From Xestospongia bergquistia (lineage: Eukaryota > Porifera > Demospongiae > Haplosclerida > Petrosiidae): 64,000 bases of DNA. Position numbers and translations under genes: made by a program. Location: positions 8,409,057 through 8,473,056 of the forward strand of contig OZ014415.1 in NCBI GenBank assembly GCA_963965975.1, written 5' to 3'. The stretch's first letter is position 1. The number at the start of each line of letters is the position of its first letter. The notes below the pieces were generated by a model. That model was not told the DNA's origin and made no database searches. It was given only the letters and a program-made list of their open reading frames with translations. This document shows positions 29,697 through 43,379 of this stretch, in pieces.

Positions 29697-32600
29697 GATC
29701 ACAGTTATTTTACTACTTTGTAATAATAATGTATTTGCTATCAGACCAACTTTCACTTCTACATTCTATGAAGTGTCAGTTAAAGAGGATGTACAAGTAG
29801 GTTACTACTTTGATCTCTTACAAATTGTTAATATGAGCAGTTATAATTCAAACATTAAGTGCAACTTTATATTTCATAGCAAGTTTGTTTGCTAACTAGT
29901 AATTATCACTTGTTTCCTCTGTCTCACTTCCTTGTCTCCCGCAGATTGGCCACGTACTACTCCATTCCTTAGAGGCTAGTACTAGTAATGTTACAACAAA
30001 ATATAGTCTTGTTGGAGAACAGAGCCAAGACTTCTCTATCACACCTTATGGATCTCTACAAGTAGCTAGACCTTTAGATCACGAACAAAAAGATCATTAT
30101 GAATTAACTATAGCTGGAATTAGTGTTACATACCCTTATGAAACTGCATATTCACTGGTTGCTATAGATATTGAGGATGTCCCGGATAATTACCCGGTAT
30201 TTGAGAAGGCAATGTACACAGTGTGGGTTAAAGAAAATCAAACGATCAAAGAAACTTTTTTTTCAGTAACAGCCACTACAAAAGACTCTTTTCCTTTGAA
30301 ATATGAAATTATTGGTGGCAACAAAGAGGGACTTTTTATTATTAACACCACAACAGGGGATCTAAGTCTAGCTAAATATTTGTACTACCTAAGCAAGAAT
30401 AGCTATCGACTTGTCGTACAAGCTAGCTATGTTGCAGACAATTCTCTATATCAAGATGTTGTTATTTCTATAGCTGTGACTAATACTGGTACACCTGTTG
30501 TATTCAGTGAGGAACAGTATAGTTTTAATGTGTCAAGTTCCGTTGTGATTGGTGACATATTCGGTTATGTTTTTGGTAGACCTTGTAATGCCTCCGTTAT
30601 CAGCTCTGGTATAATGTACTCCATTGATAATGTAAGTAGATGAATGAATGGATATATGTATGTATGGATTAATGGATGGATGGATATGGAGATATGAACG
30701 GATGTGTGTATCGAATTATTTACGTTTGGTGGAAACTTAGATGACTTCTTTTAAAACAATTATTTAATTTAGTAAATTCTTAGTTTGGTAGTTTAGTTGG
30801 AATATTTGGCTACTTACATAACAACAATACATGCATATATGTAAATAATATTGTTGTATGTTTGCCAAAAAGTGTTGACTCTAGTGTAAGTTGGTTAATA
30901 TTCTTTGTATGGTCTCTGACAACATTAGAGTACATTATAGTCGTCTTCTTTCTTGATAGACTTACAATGTTGTTTAAATAATTATATGAGGTTAGTATTT
31001 AGTATTGTGTTTTGGTCAAATGTGAAATGTCTCTTTTTTCTGTTTGATGTAAGAGGTAATAAGTGGTATTGAGTTATCGACAAGTGTTTACTTGGAAAAG
31101 TAACAAGTTTAACAAAGACAAGTTTCATTTGTAATCATACCATTTTTGTTATCATAATAATTGTTACATCTCTCTCTCCGTCTCTCTCTCTCTCTAGAAT
31201 AATATTACAATTGATACCTCCAGTGGTGCTCTCTTTTTTAGTCACTCCCTTCCTATTGGAACAACCACATATGCTAAAGTAACAGCTGTCTCCAGTACAG
31301 ATGAAGACACTACCCAATTGACAATAAATGTAGTGACAACTCCCTCATTTAATCTTTCGAAAACTCAGTACAAAGTCGATATCAATGATGACATTACCCC
31401 AGGTACTCACGTTGTTACAATTAATGGAGAGGATGGTGACAACTTTAAGATTATAGCAGGAAATTGTGTAAGTATTCTCTGTACATAGTACATCCATATT
31501 ACAATAAAAGTGGATCGGTATATGTACTTATTTAATTTAATTCATCAACCTTACCACCTGCCATTATTACATTCATATGTCCAACCATCCGTCCATCTAT
31601 TCATTCGTCCGTCCATCCATTGATCCTGTTTGTGTGTATCAGTTCAGAAATTAAAATTTCCAATTTTCATTTGACTGCTTCAATCAAATTAAATGTCTGT
31701 ATTTAATACAATTAATAACTGCTCCAAATATTTCTTAACAAAAATCTCATTGAAGTACTAAAGTACATTGATACACTCAATGGTATTATAATATGGTTAC
31801 AAATCACAACCTATTTTGGTGACAGTGAAAATATATTTTTGACAAAGAGTGTTCTTGTATGACTATACTTATTATTGAATTTATTTCATGTCTGTGGTTG
31901 ATCTTATATACAGGTAGTGATTGATCTTATGTCAGATGTTAACATACCTTAATTATATGGTCCAGTGACCAGTTGTGTTTTCACACGTAACATCATGAAT
32001 GCCTCCCTCAGTCTCTTCCCAGCATTATTTAATCATGCATTAAACACTAGCTTTACATTCTGAACTGTTGTTAACTTCATTGGTTTTCGGTTCATCTGTA
32101 ATATGCACTTAGTTCATGTAATGTTCATTCCATGTCAACACATTTTACACATACTGTGTTGTTACACTTTTTATCTTGTGTGGTCGATGTCGATAACATG
32201 AGAATTACTTTGGTGTTACTATTATAATATTATCACTGTGTTAATATGTTTTGTTAACCTTTGATTTGTTGTTGTTTTATTTGTTAAAATTTCTTTTATT
32301 GTTTTTTATTCTATATTTATTTAATTATATTCAGTGTGAAAACAATATAAATTTATTTAAATTGGCTATGTAAACTGTTTGATAATTTGAATTATCCTAT
32401 ATTGTTTATACAAATGGTTCAGGATTGTCGAGGGTTTTTGGTATGTACATTGTACATGTATCTATTTATCTTACTTTCATTTATCTATTATACAATGTCT
32501 GTCCAACTGTCCATCAAGTATCTCAGTATACATGAGTATCATGTTTGTATGTCTGTCTGTCTGTCTGTCCATCAAGTATCTCAGTATACATGAGTATCAT

Positions 32601-35600
32601 CTTTGTATGTCTGTCTGTCTGTCTGTCCATCAAGTATCTCAGTATATATGAGTATCATGTTTATATGTCTGTCTGTCTGACTGATCCATTATGTATTCCT
32701 TGTTATTTAGGGTACTTTCATCATTAATGAAACATCAGGTGAAATACGAGTGATCTCCTCCTCTCTGAAGGTGTCCACTTACTTTTTAGCTGTGGGTGTG
32801 TTTCGTCAAGGTATCGTCAAGACAGTGTGGGTGAATGTGAGTGTGAAAGATGTGAACAATGCTCCAGAATTTGATCGTGATGCATATAGAGTGAGTTATA
32901 TCCTCCGTGTATAATTATATTGCAAAGAAAGAATCCTTGTTTGTGCATTTTTAATGACAGCTGTAATATATATATACAGGTGTAGAAAAAAAACAACAAA
33001 TGTTGTTTGTATATACAACTAATACTTGTTTTGCTAGTTTTATTTACAAGTTTTACTGGTTAGTTTATAAGTGTAAATGATCAATAAATGACTGATTCCC
33101 TTTCACTTTAAAAAAAATCATTGACTTAAGAAAGACAAGTTTTAGTTAATACAAGATTATACTATACTTAAATGACATATTATATATATTCCTTGAAGGT
33201 TTCAATCTTGGAAAATGTCACTATTGGGACAACAATATTAACTGTTTATGCTGAAGACAACGATGCTGGTATTGATGGTACTGTTACTTTTACATCTCCT
33301 GATTTACCTTCTTCCCTTCATTTGTCTCGTAACGAAGGCTCCATCACAGTTACCAGCTCACTAGATAGAGAGACAGGATCTGTTATTAACTTTACTGTAA
33401 TAGCTCAAGATGGTGGGAACCCTAGTTTATCGGCAAAGACCCTAGTCATTATTACGTTAATTGATGTCAACGATAATCTTCCAATCTTTCGTGACATGGA
33501 ATATTGGGGCAATGTTGAAGAAAATGCTCCACCTGGTACGGCTATAGCACAACTCAATGCTTATGATCTCGATGTGGGCAAAAATTCAGCCATTTTTTAT
33601 CGTCTTCTGGGAACTATAGATGCTCTCACATATCTGTACGTTAGTCCACAAGGAAGGTTGTTCACTCAGTGGCCAATTGATCGAGAAAGGTATGACTCCT
33701 TTAGTGTGACTGTTCGAGCTGAAGATATGTTTAATTCTAGTTTGTCTTCTGAGGCAACAGTTTACATTTCAATTTTAGATAAAATAGACACTCGTCCAGT
33801 ATTTTTAGAACAAACTTATAATGTTTATTTGCCTCAAGTTCCAACCAGTAATACACCTATCACAACAGTGCAAGCTATTACTCAAGACAATACTGCCAAT
33901 ATAGCATATACTATTGTTAACGGTAATGATTTGTTTACCATTCATCCTGTAACAGGAGTTATCACTACTTTAACATCTCTGACTGACCCCAGTACTCATC
34001 TATTGACTGTAAAAGCTAATGTAGGTCCAATGTCAAACACGGCTACTGTCAAGATTACTATCAATACAACAAGCCCTGCCCCTCAACTCCACCCATCTAA
34101 AATATACATAAGCACCTATTTTTACCTCTTGCCATCAGTTATACACCTAGGGGTGTTAACCACGACTGGTCCAAGAGCTCAATTGAGACTTCTTCCGTCA
34201 TCGTTTGGTTCTGATAAATACTTTCTCTTAAATGAGACTGGTATATACATGTACAATACTGCCCCATCTGACACTCACGTACTCAATATCTCCATGACAA
34301 CAAGTACTGGTCAAGTTTGGTATGATACAGTGACCATTAAAGCTAACTTGATCCCTTACAGCCTCGTTCTCGAAAATGTCCTCTCTCTAACCTTTCCTAA
34401 TCTTAACATGAGTCACTTTTTGGAGCGGTTTCTTAATCCTCTGATATCTCATGTCTCAGCATTAGCCTCATGTTTCTATAACTGTGTGGATGTAGTGAGT
34501 ATTCAATCAACATCTAAAGGATCAGAGGTAGCTTTCCTTGTACGCCAACCTGACTTAATATCATATCTCCCTCGTGATGCTCTCCTACATTATTTGATGT
34601 CGCATGATAACCAACTTGAAAATCTCTTAGACTGGACTGTTCTCCTCTCCGATGACCCCTGTTCCAACTCTCCATGTACCAATTATCAACAATGCGTTGC
34701 TTCTTTAACTCTCTCCTCCACTTTTCACACAATAACCTCTACAAGTCACATATTCATTTCACACACATTTTCACACTCTTTTAGCTGCATCTGTCCAGCT
34801 GGTTATGATGTCACAGGAAACTGTAGTCAAGAAATTAATGAATGCAACTCTAACCCTTGTCAATTCGGTGGAACATGTATTGATCTAGTTAATGATTATC
34901 AGTGTGAATGTCCAATGTATACCTCAGGGAAAAACTGTTCCACGGTATGTCCTTCTTCATCATGTGAGCAGGCAATATGCTCTCCTAATCCTTGTTTTAA
35001 TGAAGGAGAATGTGATGTTCAGAGTGGACAGCTTATTTGCCAATGTCCCACTGGGTTTACTGGTCCTCTTTGTGAACTGACAACCAGTCATCTTGATGGT
35101 GATGGATATATTTTATTACCATCAATTGAACGTAGAGACTTTGTTGAATTTGAATTTTCCTTTGCTAGCATAGAACCCAATGGGGTTTTGGCTTATAATG
35201 GTTAGTTATAGATAAATAGTTGGATGAATGGCTAGAAAGATGGATAGTTATATAAATTTATTACTTTTGTTTGTTTCCAGGACAATATGGTGAAGGTCAA
35301 GATCACATAATGATAGAACTAGTCCTTGGTTCAGTGAGGATTACCGTGAGATGGGGAGACTGGTATAATGAGTTATTTATTTCATCTCGTTCTAAACTAT
35401 TGAGTGATGGTCAATGGCATAAAACAATTGTTCAATTGAGCAATAAGGTGAGCTATAAATATACTTGGTAATGAAATATAATTTTCCTATTTAGAAATTG
35501 ACAGTGTCTGTTGGTAATTGTGAAACTGTGAATTGGACTATTAATGGATCTGAACCATATTGTATCTCAAGTGTTCCTGTATCAACTCATTCCAGGTCAC

Positions 35601-38600
35601 ATATTGTCTAAGTTTATGATAATTAATACTAATTGAGTATAATATAATTTATGTCTTTGGTTTATCTCTGTAATCCAATTGTATAAGTGGGAGAGTATCA
35701 TTCTAACTGCCTGAAGTCATGTTACACATTGTACATCATGCATGCTGTGTAAGGATATTCTTTAAATTATAGAGATATGACATCACATTGCTCCTAGCAT
35801 TAAAGGGTGGGTAGACTATATTGCTAGCTCAATAGACTGTAACTAGTAGAATGCAAACAGTCTAATTTGGTTAATAAAATTGTCCCCGTCTATTTAATTG
35901 TTTGTTGATGTATCTGACTGTTACTCCCTTCAGCTATGAATCCAACCATCCCTTCCTCCCTAATTCCATCAGTCAAACTATTCTTAATTTATTCAACCAT
36001 TTTAACAAATCATCCATCCATCAATCCAAACCATTCATCCATTATATATATATTACAGTACATATTAGATGTATACCACATAATAACAAGAAAATTTCAT
36101 TTCATACCACATGGCTTCTAAGAATCCTTACTAAATTTTCCCTCCCCTTTGATCTAGCACATATCATACATTATTCTCTCACCATAGGACTCTTAATCTT
36201 CAAACACCACTCTACATTGGCGGTCTTCCTTCCTTTCTTCTCCCTTTAACCAATCAAACCATTTTAACTCGTTTTACTGGTTGCTTAGCAGACGTAAAGA
36301 TCAATCACAAGTTAATTGATTTCGCTCATGTTTCCCATGTTGGTATTCTCATTCCTGGGTGTTCACCTAAGAAAGGATGTGGGTCTGGTTGTAGTGGGTG
36401 TGATGGAGAGTGTGTTTGCCTGTGGAATGGGACTACTTGTAATAAAGATAACAATGCCTTGTCATTTAATGAGCATAGCTACTTGAGGCTTGAACCAAAT
36501 GAACTGCAGCAAATGCAGACATTGTCATTGCAGTTTCGAACATTCCAGAGTTATGCTTTGCTTATGAAGCTAGGAGATGAAGCCACAATTGAGGTATGAA
36601 GTTGTGTGATCACACACACACACACAAACACACACACATAAACTGCAGTGCTCTAGTGGATACATTACCTTTGCATGGAGGTGTTCTTGATACAGAGAAC
36701 AAACTACATACTTGTTACAAGAAGTTCATATTAAAGAGCATATGAGCACAGTGTATGCCAGAAAAAAGGGTATTTTCAAATTTCAAATATTCAAATTTAC
36801 AATAACTAATCATGTGACTTATATTCACTTTATTTGTTATTGTATATTATAATATTGTTCTCCTACAGGTACTCTATGGTACAATAATCTTCCGATATAT
36901 TCCTCCTTTATCACCTCTGCTAACTTTAACTATCAACTCTTATGCAAATGACGGTCACTGGCACAACATCAACATCAACTTCTCTCTCTCCTTCACACAA
37001 CTCTCAGTCGACAACGAAAGAGTCAGTACCTATATCAACCGAAACATATCACATGCTCCATCATATATTACATTGGGAGGGGTCAGCACATCAAATGCTT
37101 TGTATAAGAGAGGATTGTTTGGGTGTATGCAAGCAGTCGAGTATAACTTGCAGTTGTTGTCACAAATTAATCACGTTGACGGATATAATGTAACGAATGT
37201 TGGTGTGGTCAATGGATGTGATAGTGGAAATGCTTGCAATGATACCAGCCACCAAAATATATGTCCAACTAATAGTTATTGTAACAACACATGGCGAGGC
37301 CACGTTTGCAGCTGTCATAGTAATACTGTCCCAGTTGGTACAGAATGCAAGAATCCTTGTCATCCAAATCCTTGTGTTGGTGGAACATGTATACATAACC
37401 GTTATCAGAATTCAGGTATATACACTCACTTACTGGCAGTCTGCCTACCTGTTTTTGTTTGTGTTTTTGGACACTTAAAACACACACTCTCTCTCTCTCA
37501 CTCTCTCTCTCTCTCTCTCTCTTTCCCTCTCTAGGATTTATATGTAGATGTTATGCACCATATGAAGGGCTCTTATGTGATAACAATGTAAACAATGATT
37601 GTGCTACAGGTTATTATAGAGTTAGTGAAAAATGTCGACCTTGTAAATGTGATTACAGAGGAGTCAGTAGCCACTTCTGTAGTAACAATGGATCGTGTTC
37701 TTGTAATGTAAGTATTACCATGTATGTCAACATGATCTAATTATAAATGGAGCATTTTCACTTTCAATATTAGAATTATATATAATAATTGTAGTATATA
37801 TTATAACATATTATAAATGAATAATATGTTATCATATAATGTATTGTTGTCTTAGACTAACTTAGCTGTGTACTCACCCTCTGGTGATGTTGGATGTAAG
37901 TTGTGTGATTGTAATCCATTCGGGTCTTTGACTGTTCGTGAGGTGAGTTCTTTTTATTTAAGAACCTAACACACACACACTCTCTCTCTCTCTTTCTCAA
38001 GTGTGATGGTTCTACTGGTCAATGTTTGTGCAAACTTGGAGTTGGTGGACACCAATGTAATACCTGTCTAACAGGTTATGCTGGATTTGGTTCTGATGGC
38101 TGCAAAAGTAGATTTGAACATACATTATATAACTTGTATCATATTATATTTTCAGATGCTACAACTATAACTGGTTCATTTATCTTCACAAACCTGTTTT
38201 TTCAACCTGCTTGGATATATACTGAACGTCTACAAACATATATAAAAACAGAGGTAGTTTTCTGATCATTTTCTGTCTATCTGTCTGTCTGTCTCTTTAT
38301 TTTACTATTTGTCACTCATTCTTGCCTTAACTATTATCTTTCACAGCTGCTAAATCTAATTTCAAAATTCGGACTATCCACTACACAAGAGTTATCATTT
38401 ACAATCAGTAACAGGTTTGACATGAAACAAATCATACAACATTAATATTGTTTCTTTTTAGCTCTGATCTCTCTAGTGTTGAGTATACCCTTTCCTCTTA
38501 CTTTCCTTATAACAATGTGATTCTATCTTCTCCTTCAGTACACATGTTGGCCTCCATAATGCAGACAATAGTTAATAATGGTAGACTGGGATATTATAAG

Positions 38601-41506
38601 ATATCTCCCACTAGCCACATGCTTTATGGTAAAGAATTGAGTACATAGATAAACAATAAACATCTTTTAAATCTTTACTTTATCTCTTTAGGTTTATGTA
38701 CTAGCAACAATCCTTGTGATCCATTGGCACAGTGTGATCTTTCCAGTACGATCCCCAAATCTATTATATGTTCCAATTGTCCTACTGGAACATATCTCGA
38801 TGGAATCATCTGTAGATCCTTAGTCCCTCAAGTACATACGTAGATAGCTAGATAAAAAATGATAATATAGTAAATATATAAATACAATACTACAATCACA
38901 TGTGTGTCACATGTATGTCACATGTGTGTCACATCTATGTCACATGTATCTTATGATGTATCTATAGAACTGTAGTGGAAGAGACTTGGATCGTGATGGG
39001 ATACCAGACAGCTGTGACTCATGTCCTTATTGGTTTAATCCACGTCAAAATGTGACCAATCAATGTATGATTAATGTTGGAAATGGAGTATGCCCTAATG
39101 AATTTGTTGAGAAGATCATTTGGAGTCCTACAGAATCAGGACAAGTAGATAGAAAGTTATGTCCTGAACCACTTACAGGTAGGATCACACCCACACATGC
39201 ATTAATACATATGTTCCTCGTACAGGAATAGCCACCAGACTATGTAATACAAATGGGAAATGGGAGGAGCCTAATTTGACAAATTGTACCTCAATTGTCG
39301 GCCAACGTCTGACAATTATTGTAAGTTGGTTTCATTGCCTTCCGTCTTATTTGTCATCCATTAATCCAGTCATTCATTAATCTATTATTTTATATAGCTT
39401 GAAGAGATAAGAATGCAAACTCCAACATCACCTGAAAAAATACTAGACATAACCCTTGAAACACTGGTACTTATCTCATCTCCGAATCTATACAGTGGTG
39501 ATTTAAGAGCAGCCATCTTGTTAATGGAAAATATTCTCACTCTCCCACTGTATCAATCTAGTTTCAAACCATTAGTTGATATATTTGGACAGCTCTCTTC
39601 CTCCAATCACTCGGAAGAATGGCTCAAACTAGGAGATGATGGAGTTAATGATCTTCTAGAATTAATAGAAAGATTTGGTCCATTGGCGGCTTTGTCATTG
39701 AGCAATGGAGAGAAAGTTGTAGTTAATGGTACTTTGTCTAATATGCTAGTTCTGAAAGAATTAGTGAGAGACTTTAATGGACTAATATATACAGTAGTAA
39801 CATCGTCTAATGATAACAAAACTATTGTTAGTATACCAGATAACATTATAGAGAGTTCATGTGAGTGTTTTATGTCAATATTTGTTATATTTTGTTAATA
39901 TTTACTACTTAATTTTCGATAACAATCATTACCGACTTTTTCTTATAACAGGGAATACTTTGTTGACTGTCGCTATGACTCATCTTCCCACTCTCTCCTT
40001 CTCTCTTCCTTATCCCTCTCCAAACATCACTATCGGAGCTCCTGTCTGGGCAATACAGCTGCAAGAAAATGGACGTAATGTATCTCAACTTAACAAACCT
40101 ATAAACATAACATTTCCTCATCCTATGGAGGTTAGTGACTATCACATGACTATCACATGATTTAATCTGTTGTCATAGATTAATGCTGAACGTATGGACA
40201 CTGTCTGTGTCACTTGGAATAAGGAAATTCAAACTTGGGAGAATGATGGGTGTGTCATAGTTGAAGTGACATCACTCTACTCTGTCTGCTCCTGTTCACA
40301 TCTCTCTGTTTTCACACTCCTTCTTAACACATCTGAAGAAGTGAATGTTACTAGAGTGAGTAACAATAATGTTGTATCCATAGATACAGTTATCAGCTAT
40401 ATTTAATGTCTATCTCTGTCTTTTGTAGGAACCTGAAGTTCACTTCTACCAATCTAAGAAGATAGCCTTAGTGTACTATGTAGCTGTTGTGTTGACAATT
40501 GTATTTTTATTAATTCTAATTGTTGTGATCATTATTAAGAAATGGTAAGAGAATGATCACTAAAGGAACTTGTATTAAGAAAATAGGTATACCTTTATTG
40601 TTGTAGTATTTAGTAGTATCAATGTTGTATCAAAGTTGCATCAAGATGTATCAAAGTGGCATCAGTTGTATCAATGTAGCACTTGATAGTATCATAGTTG
40701 CATCAAGCTGTATTTAGTTGTATCTACAGTCGCATCAAACATCAAGTAGTATCATAGTTGCATCAAGCTGTATTTAGTTGTATCTACAGTCGCATCAAAC
40801 ATCAAGTAGTATCATAGTTGCATCAAGCTGTATTTAGTTGTATCTACAGTCGCATCAAACATCAAGTAGTATCATAGTTGTATCAAGCTGTATTTAGTTG
40901 TATCTACAGTCGCATCAAACATCAAGTAGTATCATAGTTGCATCACTGCCAATGAAAAACTTGTGTCATTAAGGCATCATTATTTATATTTCACAGGTAT
41001 AATGTGGACAGACGAGGCGACTCATTTGTTGAAGTATGGATACAACTTCTCCTATCTCTCCTCCTTCTCTACACTGTGTTCATCGCAGCAGATTGGACTG
41101 CAAATAATGTTTTATGTACAATTATCGGTTTTCTTCTACAATACCTTTCTCTTGCTGTATTCTGTTTCTTTATATTTGGAATATTTGCTGCTATAACTAG
41201 TTTGAAATGGGAGAACTACACTTGTATTATTAAGTTTATTCTCTCTGGATTAGCGTGGGGTATGGAACAAGGAGATATAGAAAATAATTGACCAATAACT
41301 CTCTCTCTCTCTTTCTAGTCTGTCCACTTCTCTTCACTGGTTTTAGTGCAGTCATAGCAATACTGACACAACCCTCACTACCAGAAGGTTATGGCTATCC
41401 TGATTATTGTTGGATAACTCCATCACTCTCCCCTTTATTGTACTTGCCATTTGTGTTTTTTGCAATTGTGAGTATCATCACACATTATCACATGTTGTTA
41501 TGAGTT

Positions 41507-41578
<72 letters not shown>

Positions 41579-43155
41579 TCTCTCCGTAGTGTTTTATCTG
41601 TTTATTGTGTTACACACTACTGACAATCAATAAAAAAGCCGAAGATACTACAAACACTTCTTTTAAAAAGCACAAACTCAATGCTGTCAAACAACTAGTA
41701 CTATTTTTGACAGCTTTACTGTTCTTCTTTGCATTCAATTGGCCGACAATAGGTCTCATGATTTACAGCAAAACTTTCTCAACATTATGGCAATGGTTAT
41801 TTGGAGGAATATCCATTATAACTATAATAATATCATTAATAGTTCTGCCTTTTCTATTCTGCTCTGATAAAGTAAAACAATTCTTTGTTTACAAGTTCCA
41901 TTTGAAACAAGGCTTTCAAAAGCGACTACAAGACACTGCTCGTACTGACATGAGAAATCCAATGATGAATTCTCGGCAACGATCATCCCTTCCTTCACTC
42001 CCACCTGAGGAGCCAGAGTATCAAACTATTGACCCAAATTCACCTTCTACGAACCCCTGTAATGAATATTTACAATGTTGTCTGCAAGCAGAGAGAGATG
42101 AAGAGGTGTCTCAAGGCACTGAATCTGAGAGAGAAGTTGAACTTGAGATCATCCAATCACCAGTTCATGAAAATCAAGGAATAGAAGAGGAAGAACAAGA
42201 TCAGCCATGGTTTGCACTAGATGATGACGATGATGGCCCATGTTCTCCATCAAATCAACCCTTCTTCCCAGCTGTAGGGAACACGTTACCCTCCCAAATC
42301 AATGATGTTGATGATGATAACGAGAGTAGAGTTATAGATGTACTATACCAACGTAGTAGAAATTGCTTACAAGTTCTTCCACCTCCTTTGTACGCAGAAA
42401 TAGGTGATGTCTGTTCCAATGAACAGACCCATCAATATGCTAGACCTTTGACCCCACCTTGGTATAAAAGTATTGAGTCTGATTGTGGCACCCCTCAAGG
42501 TCAACCCTTGTATCCTTCAACTCCCATGTTAAATAAATACTTGCCAAAGACACGCCCTTTGCCTTTACCTCCCTCTCTTGAGGGGCTCCCACTACCCGTG
42601 TCTCCTCAGGAACCTAATCCCAGTAGACATGATGAAATACCAGATGATAAAGTTTATGCCAAAATTAGAAAAAACTCAAATTCTTCAAGTGTAACTTCAG
42701 AAAACCCAAGAAGGTACATGTACCGCTAATCTGTTTATCCAGTTGTACATTAATCTAGCTAGCCATCCATCTATTATTTTTATGTATAATCTTTAGGACA
42801 CCTATCCAATCAGTACAATCTGTTGGGTCTCTTACTCGTATGAATACTTCAGAAGGAATGACAACATCTCCAATTGATAGGAGCTTCTCTATGTCCAAGT
42901 GCAATGAATCCCAACAGTAAGCAGTAAATATGATAATATTGCACTCTCTCTCTCTCTAGCTCTCCACATCGTCAAAGCAATACTAAATCTCAGTCCAGCC
43001 ATCAGCAACCCAAGCCACCTCCTCTTAATAGGCGCCTCTCTTATCAAATGACACAACAAGATACGTCTGTTAGTTCACAGTTAATTAATCATCCTCTCAG
43101 AGAACAAGTGGTCCAACTCCAAAATGGCTCGCAAACACTTCAATCATTAGTTTAA
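29097..43155 (+). CDS. CELSR: Flamingo/CELSR-like cadherin adhesion GPCR
   Basis: Twenty-eight exons (first 29097-29144, largest 33199-35200, last 42960-43155), all in phase, give 2,812 residues. Order: signal sequence; at least seven cadherin-type repeats (about 30-820; linkers VKDVNNAPEF and LIDVNDNLPIF); a region without clear homology; three EGF modules (about 914-1075); laminin G, a Cys-rich EGF-like module, laminin G, EGF; laminin-type EGF (about 1525-1625); an SEA-like stretch (about 1625-1735); EGF; a thrombospondin-type-3-like Ca loop (DLDRDGIPDSCDSCP, about 1790); a hormone-receptor domain; a GAIN domain; a GPS motif ending CSCSHLS, with cleavage expected before Ser at about 2141; seven membrane helices (about 2165-2430); and an acidic, Pro-rich cytoplasmic tail of about 380 residues ending QSLV, a class I PDZ-ligand pattern. 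Flamingo proteins are cell-surface receptors in planar polarity and adhesion. The order fits the family, but the SEA-like and TSP3-like inserts are unusual. Confidence 0.92.
29651..29697. repeat. CT array at the exon 2 acceptor of the cadherin receptor
   Basis: CT dinucleotides lead straight into CTCTAG before exon 2. The equivalent place in copy 1 (about 10211-10260) has an interrupted CT tract, and copy 2 (about 13526-13539) has only a few CT units. The tract therefore differs in length between paralogs. Confidence 0.95.
32512..32670. repeat. 58-bp tandem repeat in intron 4 of the receptor
   Basis: Nearly three copies of a unit containing TCCATCAAGTATCTCAGTAT, ATGAGTATCATGTTTGTATG and a TCTG run. 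It lies just before exon 5 (32711). Confidence 0.85.
40686..40950. repeat. 60-bp tandem repeat in intron 23 of the receptor
   Basis: More than four nearly identical 60-bp units containing CATCAAGCTGTATTTAGTTG, TATCTACAGTCGCATCAAAC and ATCAAGTAGTATCATAGTTG. Upstream (40610-40685) are looser relatives. The intron separates membrane helix 1 from helix 2. Confidence 0.95.
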
Positions 43156-43369
43156 AGACATCATAATATCTGCTTTAACTCATCTATGTAGATATGTATC
43201 TCCGTCATTTTGTCTGTCTGTCTGTGTAGTCAATGTACACTTTATATTTTAAACCAACATTTAATAACTATTAATAACTTTTAATAGTTATATAATTATT
43301 ATAATCGTGGATGTTAAGCTTAAATAATTAAATATTTTGTTCATTTAAAACAATCAATGTGGAATTCTT

Positions 43370-43375
43370 AATAAA
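43370..43375 (+). terminator. possible polyadenylation signal of the receptor gene
   Basis: AATAAA lies 215 bp after the receptor stop and five bases from the stop codon of the convergent cytochrome b561 gene (43380), so the two 3' ends probably overlap. Confidence 0.4.
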
Positions 43376-43379
43376 ATGT

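Noticed and set aside
32387..32727. Short Cys/Ser/Val-rich frames in receptor intron 4
   Set aside because: They come from a TCTG-containing 58-bp tandem repeat.
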